In this document: in pieces, positions 17,897-25,696 of the stretch
How the letters are laid out: each line of letters begins with the position of its first letter
Numbering within the stretch: position 1 is the stretch's first letter
NCBI GenBank assembly: GCA_035371905.1
Contig: DAORXQ010000007.1
Coordinates: forward strand, 1 to 39,678
Direction: 5' to 3'
DNA length: 39,678 bases
From: a bacterium
GTDB taxonomy: Bacteria > Ratteibacteria > UBA8468 > B48-G9 > JAFGKM01
Program-made: the position numbers and the translations under genes
Notes under the pieces: model-generated
Databases searched by the model: none
Told to the model about the DNA's origin: nothing
What the model saw: the letters and a program-made list of their open reading frames with translations, nothing else

Positions 17897-18952
17897 TTAA
17901 ATTGGAAAGTTATTTATCACTTCAGAAATTAAAAGTAAATTTTTCTGCCATCTTTCTCTTGGAATATCTTCTGTAATTCCGATAATCAATCTGAAATCAT
18001 TTTTTGAAATTTCAATGATTTCATAGAGGAATTCTTTTATTTTTTCTTCTGAAGCAAGATGAAGTGAAGATGGAAAATTTATCCATAAAATTTTATCTTT
18101 CCACAAATTATACCCTTCTTCAAATTTCATATCTGTATCAGGATAAGGGGAAAATGCTTCTATATAATCAAGCGGTGACTTTGCAATTAAATCTGCCCAG
18201 ACCTTATTATTTCCGTCAAGATGAGGACCAAAAACCTTCCCTTTTTTATGTAAAATTTCTGCTGCTTCATAATATAAGGGTAAAACATATCTTTCAAATC
18301 TTCCTCTACCCATAACATTTCCTGTTTCATTACCTCCAAAATTAAAAGCAAAGCATGGTGATTCTGCAAGTATAGGATATAACTCTCTTAATTTCTCAAC
18401 CATATTTTTATATAAATTTTCAATTTCATCTCTTCTTTCTGCCCATTCTTCAGAAAATTTTTCAATTCCCATAAAATCAATCATTATCTGATGTAAAGGT
18501 GTTAAAGCAATATTTCCCCTTAAAAAAACATCACCACCACTTTCTCTTTCAAGTTCAATAAATTTTTCATAATCAGGAATATATTTAGCATTTTTAACCA
18601 TAAAATTTATTTTTTTATAATCATCAGGGGTTTTAAATAAATGTGTAATCTTCCATATTGTAAAATCTCCTGTTTGAGAGGTTTTTCTTTGAGTTGTTTC
18701 AAGTTCTCCAAAGGGTGTTTCAATTAATGTTTTAGTATATGTAATTCCATTTTCTGTATATGTAATAGTTTTAAAGGATAAATCTGGATAGGCAGTTTTA
18801 TATACAGAAGTTCTCCTTAAAATACATAATCCGTTATTCCTTAAAATTCTTTCTACTGTACATTGAGGTAATTTATTTTCGTAAATTGTAAAAGGTATTT
18901 TATCAGGTTTACTCTTTCTTAATACAGATTCAACTCTTTCCTTTGGTTCCAT
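17897..18952 (-). CDS. Uroporphyrinogen decarboxylase-fold (URO-D) family protein
   Basis: This 351-aa protein has the UROD-family TIM-barrel layout: N-terminal PKERVESVLRKSKPDKIPF, a central FAFNFGGNETGNVMGRGRFERYVLPLYYEA, and a C-terminal GPHLDGNNKVWADLIAKSPLDYIEAFSP. True HemE signatures are absent, so it is not the haem enzyme. Where corrinoid methyltransferases such as MtaA/MtbA have a zinc-binding HxC, this one has H-L-D, so the zinc site is altered. Family members include cobamide-linked methyltransferases; the substrate is unknown. It starts next to a promoter arranged for a leaderless mRNA. Confidence 0.78.
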   Translation of the reverse strand: MEPKERVESVLRKSKPDKIPFTIYENKLPQCTVERILRNNGLCILRRTSVYKTAYPDLSFKTITYTENGITYTKTLIETPFGELETTQRKTSQTGDFTIWKITHLFKTPDDYKKINFMVKNAKYIPDYEKFIELERESGGDVFLRGNIALTPLHQIMIDFMGIEKFSEEWAERRDEIENLYKNMVEKLRELYPILAESPCFAFNFGGNETGNVMGRGRFERYVLPLYYEAAEILHKKGKVFGPHLDGNNKVWADLIAKSPLDYIEAFSPYPDTDMKFEEGYNLWKDKILWINFPSSLHLASEEKIKEFLYEIIEISKNDFRLIIGITEDIPRERWQKNLLLISEVINNFPI

Positions 18953-18960
18953 TATATTTT

Positions 18961-18988
18961 ATTTTACATACATTAAATTTCAAGTCAA
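18961..18988 (-). promoter_or_regulatory. Sigma70-type promoter placed for a leaderless URO-D gene mRNA
   Basis: On the minus strand, TTGACT (plus-strand 18983-18988), a 16-bp spacer and TAAAAT (18961-18966) precede the ATG at 18952 by only 8 bp. There is no Shine-Dalgarno in those 8 bp. The geometry puts the transcription start on or next to the start codon. Confidence 0.72.
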
Positions 18989-19017
18989 TCAATTATAGAA
19001 AAAATCAGAAATGAAGG

Positions 19018-19044
19018 TTGACATAAAGAATAGAAAGATATAAA
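19018..19044 (+). promoter_or_regulatory. Promoter placed for a leaderless or near-leaderless epimerase mRNA
   Basis: A perfect TTGACA (19018-19023) and TATAAA (19039-19044) are separated by 15 bp, slightly short. The epimerase ATG at 19055 follows 10 bp after the -10, and the sequence between has no Shine-Dalgarno. It is divergent from the URO-D promoter within the same 102-bp gap. Confidence 0.6.
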
Positions 19045-19054
19045 CTAAAACTGT

Positions 19055-20089
19055 ATGAAAAAAATAATCATTACAGGTGGTGCTGGATTTATAGGGACAA
19101 ACCTCTCATTATATTTGTTAAAAGATAAAAATAATTATGTAGTTGTCTACGATAACCTTTCAAGAAAAGGAGTTTTAAAGAATCTTGAATATTTACAATC
19201 TCTTAAATTAAAGAATTTTGAATTTGTAAAAGGAGATATAAGGGATTATAAGAAATTAAATGAAGTTGTTAAAAAATCCGATATTATTTATCATCTTGCA
19301 GCACAGGTTGCTGTTACAAAATCTGTTGAAGACCCTATTGATGACTTTGAAGTAAATTCCACTGGAACTTTATATTTACTTGAAGCAATAAGAAAAAATT
19401 GTCCTGATGCAGTTTTAATTTTCAGTTCCACAAATAAAGTATATGGAGAATTAAGTCATTTAAAATTAAAAGAGGGTAAAAAAAAGTATTTTCTGGCTGA
19501 TAGAAAAAATGGAATAGATGAAAAGGAAAACCTTGATTTTCACTCTCCATACGGCTGTTCAAAAGGGACTGCTGACCAGTATATAAGGGATTACTATAGA
19601 ATTTACGGAATAAAAAGTGTTGTCTTCAGGCAATCTTGTATTTATGGTCCTTTTCAGTATGGTAATGAAGACCAGGGCTGGGTTGCTCATTTTATTATCA
19701 AGGCAATTCTTGGAGAAAAAATAAATATATATGGAGATGGAAAACAGGTAAGGGATATTCTTGAAGTTTCTGACCTTATAAATGCATATCAACTGGCTAT
19801 AGAAAATATTGAGGAATGTAAAGGAGAAATTTTTAATATTGGAGGTGGAGTTAGGAATACTTTCTCTTTACTTGAATTGATTGAATACCTTGAAAAAAAA
19901 TTAAATAAAAAAATTGAAGTTGAATTTTTTGACTGGAGACCAGGTGACCAGAAAGTATTTATAAGTAATAATAAAAAACTTGAAAAATATACTGGCTGGA
20001 ATGTAAAAATTGATAAATATAAAGGTGTTGATAACTTGATAAGATGGGTAAATGAGAACTTACAAATAATAAAAGAGGTTTTGAAATGA
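19055..20089 (+). CDS. Extended SDR nucleotide-sugar epimerase, CDP-paratose 2-epimerase (tyvelose) type
   Basis: This 344-aa extended short-chain dehydrogenase carries the Rossmann motif GGAGFIG (8-14), catalytic Ser/Thr in SSTNKVYGEL (124-133) and Y166-x3-K170 in SPYGCSKGTADQY. The phrases STNKVYG, YGCSKGTADQYIRDYYRIYGI, FRQSCIYG and DQGWVAHFIIKA are typical of the RfbE/Tyv family (CDP-paratose to CDP-tyvelose). No other CDP-dideoxyhexose gene is present, so the substrate may be another nucleotide sugar. It is the first gene of a three-gene block and overlaps the next start by 4 bp. Confidence 0.82.
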   Translation: MKKIIITGGAGFIGTNLSLYLLKDKNNYVVVYDNLSRKGVLKNLEYLQSLKLKNFEFVKGDIRDYKKLNEVVKKSDIIYHLAAQVAVTKSVEDPIDDFEVNSTGTLYLLEAIRKNCPDAVLIFSSTNKVYGELSHLKLKEGKKKYFLADRKNGIDEKENLDFHSPYGCSKGTADQYIRDYYRIYGIKSVVFRQSCIYGPFQYGNEDQGWVAHFIIKAILGEKINIYGDGKQVRDILEVSDLINAYQLAIENIEECKGEIFNIGGGVRNTFSLLELIEYLEKKLNKKIEVEFFDWRPGDQKVFISNNKKLEKYTGWNVKIDKYKGVDNLIRWVNENLQIIKEVLK

Positions 20090-21417
20090 GAAATATTGGA
20101 ATAATTGGTGCTGGTCATGTTGGACTTACTACAGGTGCGTGCTTTTCAAAACTTGGAAATAAAGTTATATGCTGTGATAATGATGTTGAAAAAGTTAAAA
20201 AACTTAAAAATTTGATAATGCCTTTCTATGAACCAGGTCTTGAAGAAATTGTTAAAGAAGGAGTTGAAAAAAATCTGTTAACCTTCACTGACTCAATTTA
20301 TGAAACTGTTGAAAATTCAGAAATAATATTCATAGCAGTTGGAACTCCACCAACAGAAGAAGGAAAAGCAGATTTATCTTATGTAGAAAATGTTACTGTT
20401 GAAATAGCAAAATCACTTACAGAAATGAAAAAGAAAAAGGTTGATGAAAAAATTTATAGATTAATTGTAGAAAAAAGTACTGTTCCTGTTCTGACAAGTG
20501 AATGGGTAAAAAAAACACTGGAATTATTAACTCCAACAGGAACTGAATTTGATATTGCTGCAAATCCAGAATTTTTAAGAGAAGGCAGTGCTGTAAATGA
20601 TTTTTTCTATCCTGATAGAATTATAATAGGTGTTGAAAGTGAAAAAGGAAAAAAAATATTTGAGGAAATATATGCTCCAATAAAATGTCCCAGAATTTTT
20701 ACTGATATAAAAAGTGCAGAATTGATTAAACATGCTTCAAATTCTTTCCTTGCTTTAAAAATTTCTTATATAAATGCTATAGCAAATATCTGTGAAAAAG
20801 TAGGTGCTGATGTTGATGTAGTTGCAGAAGGGATGGGACTTGACAAAAGAATAGGTAAAGAATTTTTAAAAGCAGGTGTTGGATATGGTGGAAGTTGTTT
20901 TCCAAAAGATGTTTCTGCATTTATACATATCTGTGAGGAACTTGGTTATCCCTTTGACCTTTTAAAAGAAGTCCAAAAAATAAATCATCAGCAGAGGTTA
21001 CTTATAATAAAAAAAGCGAAAGAATTACTATGGAATCTAAAGGATAAAACTATAGGAATTTTCGGACTTTCTTTTAAACCCAAAACAGATGATATAAGAG
21101 AATCACCAGCAATTGAAATAATAAATTTATTAAAAAAAGAAAATGCAAAATTAAAATGTTGCGACCCAAAAGCAATTGAAAATATGAAAAAGATATTTCC
21201 TGACTTATTTTATTCAGAAGACCCTTATGAAACTGCAAATGGCTGTCATCTTTTAATTTTTTTAACAGAATGGGAAATTTTTAAAAATCTTGACTGGAAA
21301 AAAATAAAAGAAATAATGAAGATGCCTTATATAATTGATGGTAGGAACTTTCTTGATTATAAAAATTTAAGGAATATTGGATTTGTTTACAGAGGGATAG
21401 GGAGAAAAAATGAATAA
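20086..21417 (+). CDS. ugd: UDP-glucose 6-dehydrogenase family protein
   Basis: This 443-aa UDP-glucose/GDP-mannose dehydrogenase has N-terminal NAD binding at GIIGAGHVGLTTG (4-16), the family motif AANPEFLREGSAVNDF (158-173) and the catalytic cysteine C271 in GVGYGGSCFPKDV. The C-terminal domain contains GIFGLSFKPKTDDIRESP. It oxidises UDP-glucose to UDP-glucuronate with two NAD; GDP-mannose or a UDP-HexNAc are alternatives that share the fold. The following UDP-xylose synthase uses UDP-glucuronate, which favours UDP-glucose here. It overlaps both neighbours (4 and 8 bp). Confidence 0.9.
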   Translation: MRNIGIIGAGHVGLTTGACFSKLGNKVICCDNDVEKVKKLKNLIMPFYEPGLEEIVKEGVEKNLLTFTDSIYETVENSEIIFIAVGTPPTEEGKADLSYVENVTVEIAKSLTEMKKKKVDEKIYRLIVEKSTVPVLTSEWVKKTLELLTPTGTEFDIAANPEFLREGSAVNDFFYPDRIIIGVESEKGKKIFEEIYAPIKCPRIFTDIKSAELIKHASNSFLALKISYINAIANICEKVGADVDVVAEGMGLDKRIGKEFLKAGVGYGGSCFPKDVSAFIHICEELGYPFDLLKEVQKINHQQRLLIIKKAKELLWNLKDKTIGIFGLSFKPKTDDIRESPAIEIINLLKKENAKLKCCDPKAIENMKKIFPDLFYSEDPYETANGCHLLIFLTEWEIFKNLDWKKIKEIMKMPYIIDGRNFLDYKNLRNIGFVYRGIGRKNE

Positions 21418-22360
21418 AAAAATTTTAATAAGTGGAGGAGCGGGTTTTGTTGGAAGTCATTTGTGTGATTTTTTTGTTAATAATGGATATACTGTCTGGT
21501 GTATTGATAACTTTATAACATCCACAAAAACAAATATAAAACATCTCTTAAATAACAAAAATTTTGTTTTTATTGAAAAGGACCTAATTTATCTTAATGA
21601 AGATGAAATAAAGGAAAAATTTGATTATGTTTTACATTTTGCAAGTCCTGCTTCACCTGTTGATTATATGAAATATCCGATTGAAACACTGAAAGTAAAT
21701 TCTATTGGTACTGAAAAAATGCTTAATATTGCTTTAAAATCAAAATCTACTTTTTTATTTTCTTCTACTTCTGAAGTTTATGGAGACCCGCTTATACCTG
21801 TTCAGAATGAAGAGTACTGGGGAAATGTTAATCCAATTGGTCCGAGAAGTGTTTATGATGAAGGAAAAAGATATGGAGAGGCAATCGTTATGGCTTATCA
21901 CCGTAAGTATAAGTTAAATACCAAAATAATAAGAATTTTCAATACCTATGGACCGAGAATGCGACTTAATGACGGAAGAGTTATACCGAATTTTATATAT
22001 AATGCTTTAAACAATAAACCATTACCAATTTATGGAGACGGAAATCAGACAAGAAGTTTTTGTTATATTGATGATTTAATTAGAGGAATTATAAAAGTTC
22101 TTGAAGTAGATTATAATTTACCCATTAATCTCGGAAATCCTGAAGAATTTACAATAAGCCAACTTGCTGAAAAAATAGAAAAAATATTTGGCAAAAAACT
22201 TGGATTTGAATTCCTTCCACCTCTTCCAGATGACCCAAGAAAAAGAAAACCTGATATAACACTTGCAAAAAAATTACTCAACTGGGAACCACAAATTAAA
22301 CTTGAAGAAGGGCTAAAAAAAACAATTGAATATTATATTCGCCTTTCTAAATCTTCATAA
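21410..22360 (+). CDS. uxs: UDP-glucuronate decarboxylase (UDP-xylose synthase)
   Basis: This 316-aa extended SDR carries GGAGFVG (9-15), the UXS-specific HFASPASPVDYMKYPIETLKVN, STSEVYGDP, GPRSVYDEGKRYGEA (catalytic Y149, K153), IFNTYGPRMRLNDGRVIPNF and YGDGNQTRSFCYIDDL. These are diagnostic for UDP-xylose synthase, which decarboxylates UDP-glucuronate. With the dehydrogenase upstream it makes UDP-xylose from UDP-glucose. Its 3' end overlaps the 3' end of the convergent MNT gene by 14 bp. Confidence 0.92.
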   Translation: MNKKILISGGAGFVGSHLCDFFVNNGYTVWCIDNFITSTKTNIKHLLNNKNFVFIEKDLIYLNEDEIKEKFDYVLHFASPASPVDYMKYPIETLKVNSIGTEKMLNIALKSKSTFLFSSTSEVYGDPLIPVQNEEYWGNVNPIGPRSVYDEGKRYGEAIVMAYHRKYKLNTKIIRIFNTYGPRMRLNDGRVIPNFIYNALNNKPLPIYGDGNQTRSFCYIDDLIRGIIKVLEVDYNLPINLGNPEEFTISQLAEKIEKIFGKKLGFEFLPPLPDDPRKRKPDITLAKKLLNWEPQIKLEEGLKKTIEYYIRLSKSS

Positions 22361-22703
22361 AGTCGTTTTTAATGAATTTTTTATACCAGTTATTATATTC
22401 CTTATAGTTTGAAAGATGGATTTGAAAAGGAGAGAAAGAGTCAATTTTTGATTTTATTTCAGTTTTAATTTTTATCCTCTCTTCGTATGAATTAGGCAAA
22501 TTATCTGAAATAATTAAAACATCTATATCGCTTAAAGGAGTATATTCATTTTTTACAACAGAACCAAAAACAATTACCTCTACTTTCCCTAATATTTTTT
22601 CTGCCTCTTCTTTTATTTTTTTGCAATAAAAAAGATAATTTTTAAAATACTTCTCCTTCTCCTCTGCCCTTTTTTTTAATATATCTACTAAACTTTTACT
22701 CAT
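22347..22703 (-). CDS. MNT-type nucleotidyltransferase
   Basis: This 118-aa minimal nucleotidyltransferase carries the pol-beta-like motif in VIVFGSVVKNEYTPLSDIDVLIISD: GS followed by DxD, as needed for metal and nucleotide binding. MNT proteins often pair with HEPN proteins as antitoxins that AMPylate the toxin. It overlaps the upstream HEPN gene by 8 bp and shares its strand, so the two form one unit. The catalytic residues look intact. Confidence 0.85.
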   Translation of the reverse strand: MSKSLVDILKKRAEEKEKYFKNYLFYCKKIKEEAEKILGKVEVIVFGSVVKNEYTPLSDIDVLIISDNLPNSYEERIKIKTEIKSKIDSFSPFQIHLSNYKEYNNWYKKFIKNDFMKI

Positions 22704-23100
22704 TAAAAAATTTCTCCCCTGTTAAATTTTCAGTAAACAATATAAATTTCTTTGCGTTTTCTATAAATTGATTTGCAATATTTTTTGAAAAATTTTTTGG
22801 GAAATATCTTGTTGTAAAATAAGCATCTTCAAGGTTATTAAAAAATATCTCATTCTTTTTATAATATTCAATTATCCCTTTTTTCTCATAAACATCCGAC
22901 AAACTTTTTATTAATTCAGAAAAATAGTGTGTTTTAGGCCAATCAGTAATTTTAATTCCTATCAAATACTTTATCCATAATTGAATTGCCTGTTCTATAT
23001 TGAAAACAGAAAGATTATATTTGCCTTCTTTATAAAGACGAACTCCCTCATTCCAAAACTCTTTGCTTCTTTCTTTTAAAAAATTTATTTCTTTTGCCAT
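22696..23100 (-). CDS. HEPN-domain protein (partner of MNT)
   Basis: This 134-aa mostly helical protein has HEPN features: IEQAIQLWIKYLIGIKITDWPKTH in the middle and DAYFTTRYFPKNF toward the end. The RNase motif R-x4-6-H of toxic HEPN proteins is not present: the conserved-region Arg (TTRYFPKNF) has no His following, and the only His is at WPKTHYF. It may be a non-nuclease HEPN of the PF05168 type. It precedes and overlaps the MNT gene. The start lies 7 bp from a perfect -10, so the mRNA is probably leaderless. Confidence 0.82.
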   Translation of the reverse strand: MAKEINFLKERSKEFWNEGVRLYKEGKYNLSVFNIEQAIQLWIKYLIGIKITDWPKTHYFSELIKSLSDVYEKKGIIEYYKKNEIFFNNLEDAYFTTRYFPKNFSKNIANQFIENAKKFILFTENLTGEKFFNE

Positions 23101-23107
23101 TTAAATA

Positions 23108-23136
23108 ATTATATTACCTTGTTATTTAAATTTCAA
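23108..23136 (-). promoter_or_regulatory. Promoter placed for a leaderless HEPN/MNT mRNA
   Basis: On the minus strand, TTGAAA (plus-strand 23131-23136), a 17-bp spacer and a perfect TATAAT (23108-23113) precede the HEPN ATG by 7 bp with no Shine-Dalgarno. The spacing is ideal for sigma70 and the start codon coincides with the expected transcription start. Confidence 0.78.
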
Positions 23137-23139
23137 TTT

Positions 23140-23168
23140 TTGATTTTTGTTTTAATTTCTGGTAAATT
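23140..23168 (+). promoter_or_regulatory. Promoter placed for a leaderless epimerase (glycosylation block) mRNA
   Basis: TTGATT (23140-23145), a 17-bp spacer and TAAATT (23163-23168) with an upstream TGn extension form a moderate promoter 7 bp before the ATG at 23176. No Shine-Dalgarno lies between. It is divergent from and adjacent to the HEPN promoter. Confidence 0.55.
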
Positions 23169-23175
23169 AAGTATT

Positions 23176-24288
23176 ATGAAAAAAGTTCTTGTTACAGGTG
23201 GTGCAGGATTTATTGGAAGTCATCTTGTTGACGAACTTGTAAAAAAAGGATATGAGGTTACTGTTTACGACAGTTTAGACCCACAGGTTCATCCTGATGG
23301 TATACCTGATTATATAAATTTAAATGCAAGGTATATTTTTGAAGATATAAGAAAAAAACAGGAATTGAAAAAGATAATAAAGGAAATTGATTATATTTTT
23401 CATTTTGCCGCAAAGGTTGGTGTGGGGCAATCTCAGTATCAGATAGAAAAATATGTTGATGTAAATATAAAAGGTACAGCGAATTTACTGGATATCCTTG
23501 TAAATACAAAAAATAATGTAAAAAAACTTATTGTTGCTTCTTCAATGAGTATTTATGGAGAAGGACTTTATAAATGTGAAAAATGTGGAAATGTAAAACC
23601 AAATTTAAGAGATTTTAAAGACGAAAAAATAAATGACTGGGAACCAAAATGTCCTTACTGTAAAGAAAAAATAACACCCTTACCTACTCCTGAGACATTA
23701 CCCCTTATAAGTAACTCAATTTATGCCATAAGTAAAAAAGAACAGGAAGAAATGTCTCTTCTGATTGGAAAAACATACGGAATTCCTGTTGTTTCTTTAA
23801 GATTTTTCAATGTTTATGGACCGAGACAAACACTTTCAAATCCTTATACCGGTGTCTGTGCAATTTTTTTAAGCAGAATAAAGAATAATAATCCTCCTGT
23901 TATTTATGAAGATGGATTACAGACAAGAGATTTTATCTGGGTTGGAGATGTTGTTAATGCCTGTATTTTATCAATGGAAAAAAATGAAGCAAATTACCAA
24001 ATTTTTAATGTTGGAAGTGGAAAACCTGTTTCTATACTTGAAATGGCAGAACTTTTAATAAAACTACTCGGTAAGGATTTAAAACCAGAGATAACTTATA
24101 AATTCAGAAAAGGAGATGTAAGACACTGTTATGCTGATATAAGTAAAATAAAAAATAAGATTGGATTTGAACCACAGACCACACTTGAAGAAGGGATGAA
24201 AAAACTGATTGAATGGGCAAAAGAAACAGAGGCAGAGGATAAGTTTGAAAAGGCACAAGAAGAATTGAGAAAGAAAGGGCTTGTTTAA
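23176..24288 (+). CDS. NAD-dependent epimerase with zinc knuckle, dTDP-L-rhamnose 4-epimerase type
   Basis: This 370-aa extended SDR starts at the ATG giving MKKVLVTGGAGFIGSHL; an ATG 57 bp upstream would add a hydrophobic tail that the family lacks and would start inside the predicted promoter region. GGAGFIG is at 8-14 and Y183-x3-K187 in SIYAISKKEQEE. An insert at about 132-165 has C134-x2-C137 and C159-x2-C162, a zinc-knuckle-like pair seen in WbiB-type dTDP-rhamnose 4-epimerases, followed by PLPTPET. It likely supplies a nucleotide sugar for the glycosyltransferases just downstream. Substrate choice is inferred from family memory. Confidence 0.82.
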   Translation: MKKVLVTGGAGFIGSHLVDELVKKGYEVTVYDSLDPQVHPDGIPDYINLNARYIFEDIRKKQELKKIIKEIDYIFHFAAKVGVGQSQYQIEKYVDVNIKGTANLLDILVNTKNNVKKLIVASSMSIYGEGLYKCEKCGNVKPNLRDFKDEKINDWEPKCPYCKEKITPLPTPETLPLISNSIYAISKKEQEEMSLLIGKTYGIPVVSLRFFNVYGPRQTLSNPYTGVCAIFLSRIKNNNPPVIYEDGLQTRDFIWVGDVVNACILSMEKNEANYQIFNVGSGKPVSILEMAELLIKLLGKDLKPEITYKFRKGDVRHCYADISKIKNKIGFEPQTTLEEGMKKLIEWAKETEAEDKFEKAQEELRKKGLV

Positions 24289-24293
24289 AATCT

Positions 24294-25001
24294 ATGGATT
24301 TATTTTTGAGTATAATTATTCCAGCAAGAAATGAAGAAGAAAATATAAAAGAAACAATAGAAAGCATAATCCCTAATATAAATATAGAAGAAACTGAAAT
24401 AATTGTAGTAAACGACCACTCAGAAGATAGAACTGAAAATATTGTTTCCCAACTCTGTAAAAAATATAATTTTTTAAAAATTGTAAGAAACGAGAAAGAA
24501 CCTGGATTTGCAAACACTTTAAAAACTGGCTTTGAAAATGCAAAAGGAGAATTTGTTTTACCTGTTATGGCTGATTTATGTGACCAGCCAGAAACGATAA
24601 AAAAAATGGTTAAAAAAGCAAAGGAAGGATTTGACCTGATATGCGGTTCAAGATATTCCAAAAAAGGCAAAAAAATAGGAGGTCCAAAAATTCAGAGTTT
24701 ATTTTCAAGATTTGTAGGAGTAAGTTTATATTACCTGATAGGGATACCAACAAAGGACTGCCCAAATGCTTTTAAGATGTACAGAAGGACTATTTTGAAT
24801 TCTTTGAATTTAAAATCAAAGGGTTTTTCAATATCTATGGAGGCATGTTTAAAGTTTTTCTTTTCAGGATATAAAATCTGCGAAGTTCCAACTATATGGT
24901 ATGGAAGGAAAAAAGGAAAATCAAAATTTAAATTATCAAAAACATTACCTTATGTAAAACTCTATTTCTGGGCAATACTGAAAAAATGGAAATTTCTGTA
25001 A
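24294..25001 (+). CDS. Family 2 glycosyltransferase (DPM1-like)
   Basis: This 235-aa GT-A fold enzyme has SIIIPARNEEENIKETIESI at the N-terminus, VVNDHSEDRTENIV for nucleotide binding, and PVMADLCDQPETI in the DxD position. The later GSRYSKKGKKIGGPKIQSLFSRFVGVSLYYL and DCPNAFKMYRR resemble polyprenyl-phosphate mannose/glucose synthases. No membrane helices are clear. It probably charges a lipid carrier or adds a sugar in the polysaccharide or glycoprotein pathway. It overlaps the next glycosyltransferase by 16 bp. Confidence 0.82.
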   Translation: MDLFLSIIIPARNEEENIKETIESIIPNINIEETEIIVVNDHSEDRTENIVSQLCKKYNFLKIVRNEKEPGFANTLKTGFENAKGEFVLPVMADLCDQPETIKKMVKKAKEGFDLICGSRYSKKGKKIGGPKIQSLFSRFVGVSLYYLIGIPTKDCPNAFKMYRRTILNSLNLKSKGFSISMEACLKFFFSGYKICEVPTIWYGRKKGKSKFKLSKTLPYVKLYFWAILKKWKFL

Positions 25002-25696
25002 TAATACCTGCTTATAATGAAGAGAAAAGGATATTGGAAACTCTTGAAAAAATTTATGAATACTTAAAAAATAAAAATTATGCTTTTGAAATAATTGTAG
25101 TAGATGATGGAAGTAAAGATAAAACAGTAAATGTTGTATTAAATTTTGCTGATGGGAAAAAAGAAGTTAAAATTTTAAAGCATGAAAAAAATATGGGAAA
25201 GGGTGCCGCAGTTAAAACTGGAGTACTTAGTGCTTCTGGAGATTTAGTTTTATTCACAGATGCAGACCTTTCAACCCCAATAGAAGAAATTGAAAAACTA
25301 AAAAAATCAATAGAAATTGGTTATGATATTTCAATTGGCTCAAGAGGGCTTAAAGAATCAAAAATAATAATTCCTCAACCTTGGCACAGAAGAATAATAG
25401 GGAAAATTTTCCCCTTACTTGTTCGCATCCTTGTTATTAATGATTTTAAGGATACACAATGTGGATTTAAGTTATTCAAAAAAGGTGTTGCAAAAAAGAT
25501 ATTTGAAGAATTGAAAACAGATGGGTTTGCGTTTGATGTCGAAGTTTTAGCAAAAGGGAAAAAATATGGTTATAAAATTGACGAAGTTCCTGTAGTATGG
25601 TATAATTCACCACGTTCTTCAGTGAAAATCTTTAAGGACTCTTTTAGAATGTTTATATCTCTTTTAAAAATTAAAAAAATAATAAATGAAAACTGA
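24986..25696 (+). CDS. Family 2 glycosyltransferase, dolichyl/polyprenyl-phosphate glucosyl- or mannosyltransferase type
   Basis: This 236-aa GT2 enzyme has SVIIPAYNEEKRILETLEKI, the VVDDGSKDKTVNVV nucleotide site, MGKGAAVKTGVLSASGDLVLFTDADLSTP (DxD at DAD), GSRGLKESKI and DTQCGFKLFKKG, all typical of the polyprenyl-phosphate beta-glucosyltransferase (ALG5-like) clade. It lacks the long C-terminal membrane part of some relatives. The GT39-like membrane protein downstream would be a natural user of the lipid-linked sugar it makes. It overlaps both neighbours. Confidence 0.84.
   Translation: MEISVIIPAYNEEKRILETLEKIYEYLKNKNYAFEIIVVDDGSKDKTVNVVLNFADGKKEVKILKHEKNMGKGAAVKTGVLSASGDLVLFTDADLSTPIEEIEKLKKSIEIGYDISIGSRGLKESKIIIPQPWHRRIIGKIFPLLVRILVINDFKDTQCGFKLFKKGVAKKIFEELKTDGFAFDVEVLAKGKKYGYKIDEVPVVWYNSPRSSVKIFKDSFRMFISLLKIKKIINEN

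Noticed and set aside
17897..18952. URO-D proteins as the haem enzyme HemE
   Set aside because: HemE signatures such as the N-terminal RPVWxMRQAGR are missing in this and the other three paralogues.
23119..23175. Upstream ATG as epimerase start
   Set aside because: It would add 19 mostly hydrophobic residues before a standard Rossmann start and overlap the predicted promoter.
24104..24670. 188-codon minus-strand frame opposite the epimerase and GT2 genes
   Set aside because: It runs antisense across two well-supported genes, and its low-complexity composition is typical of a shadow frame.
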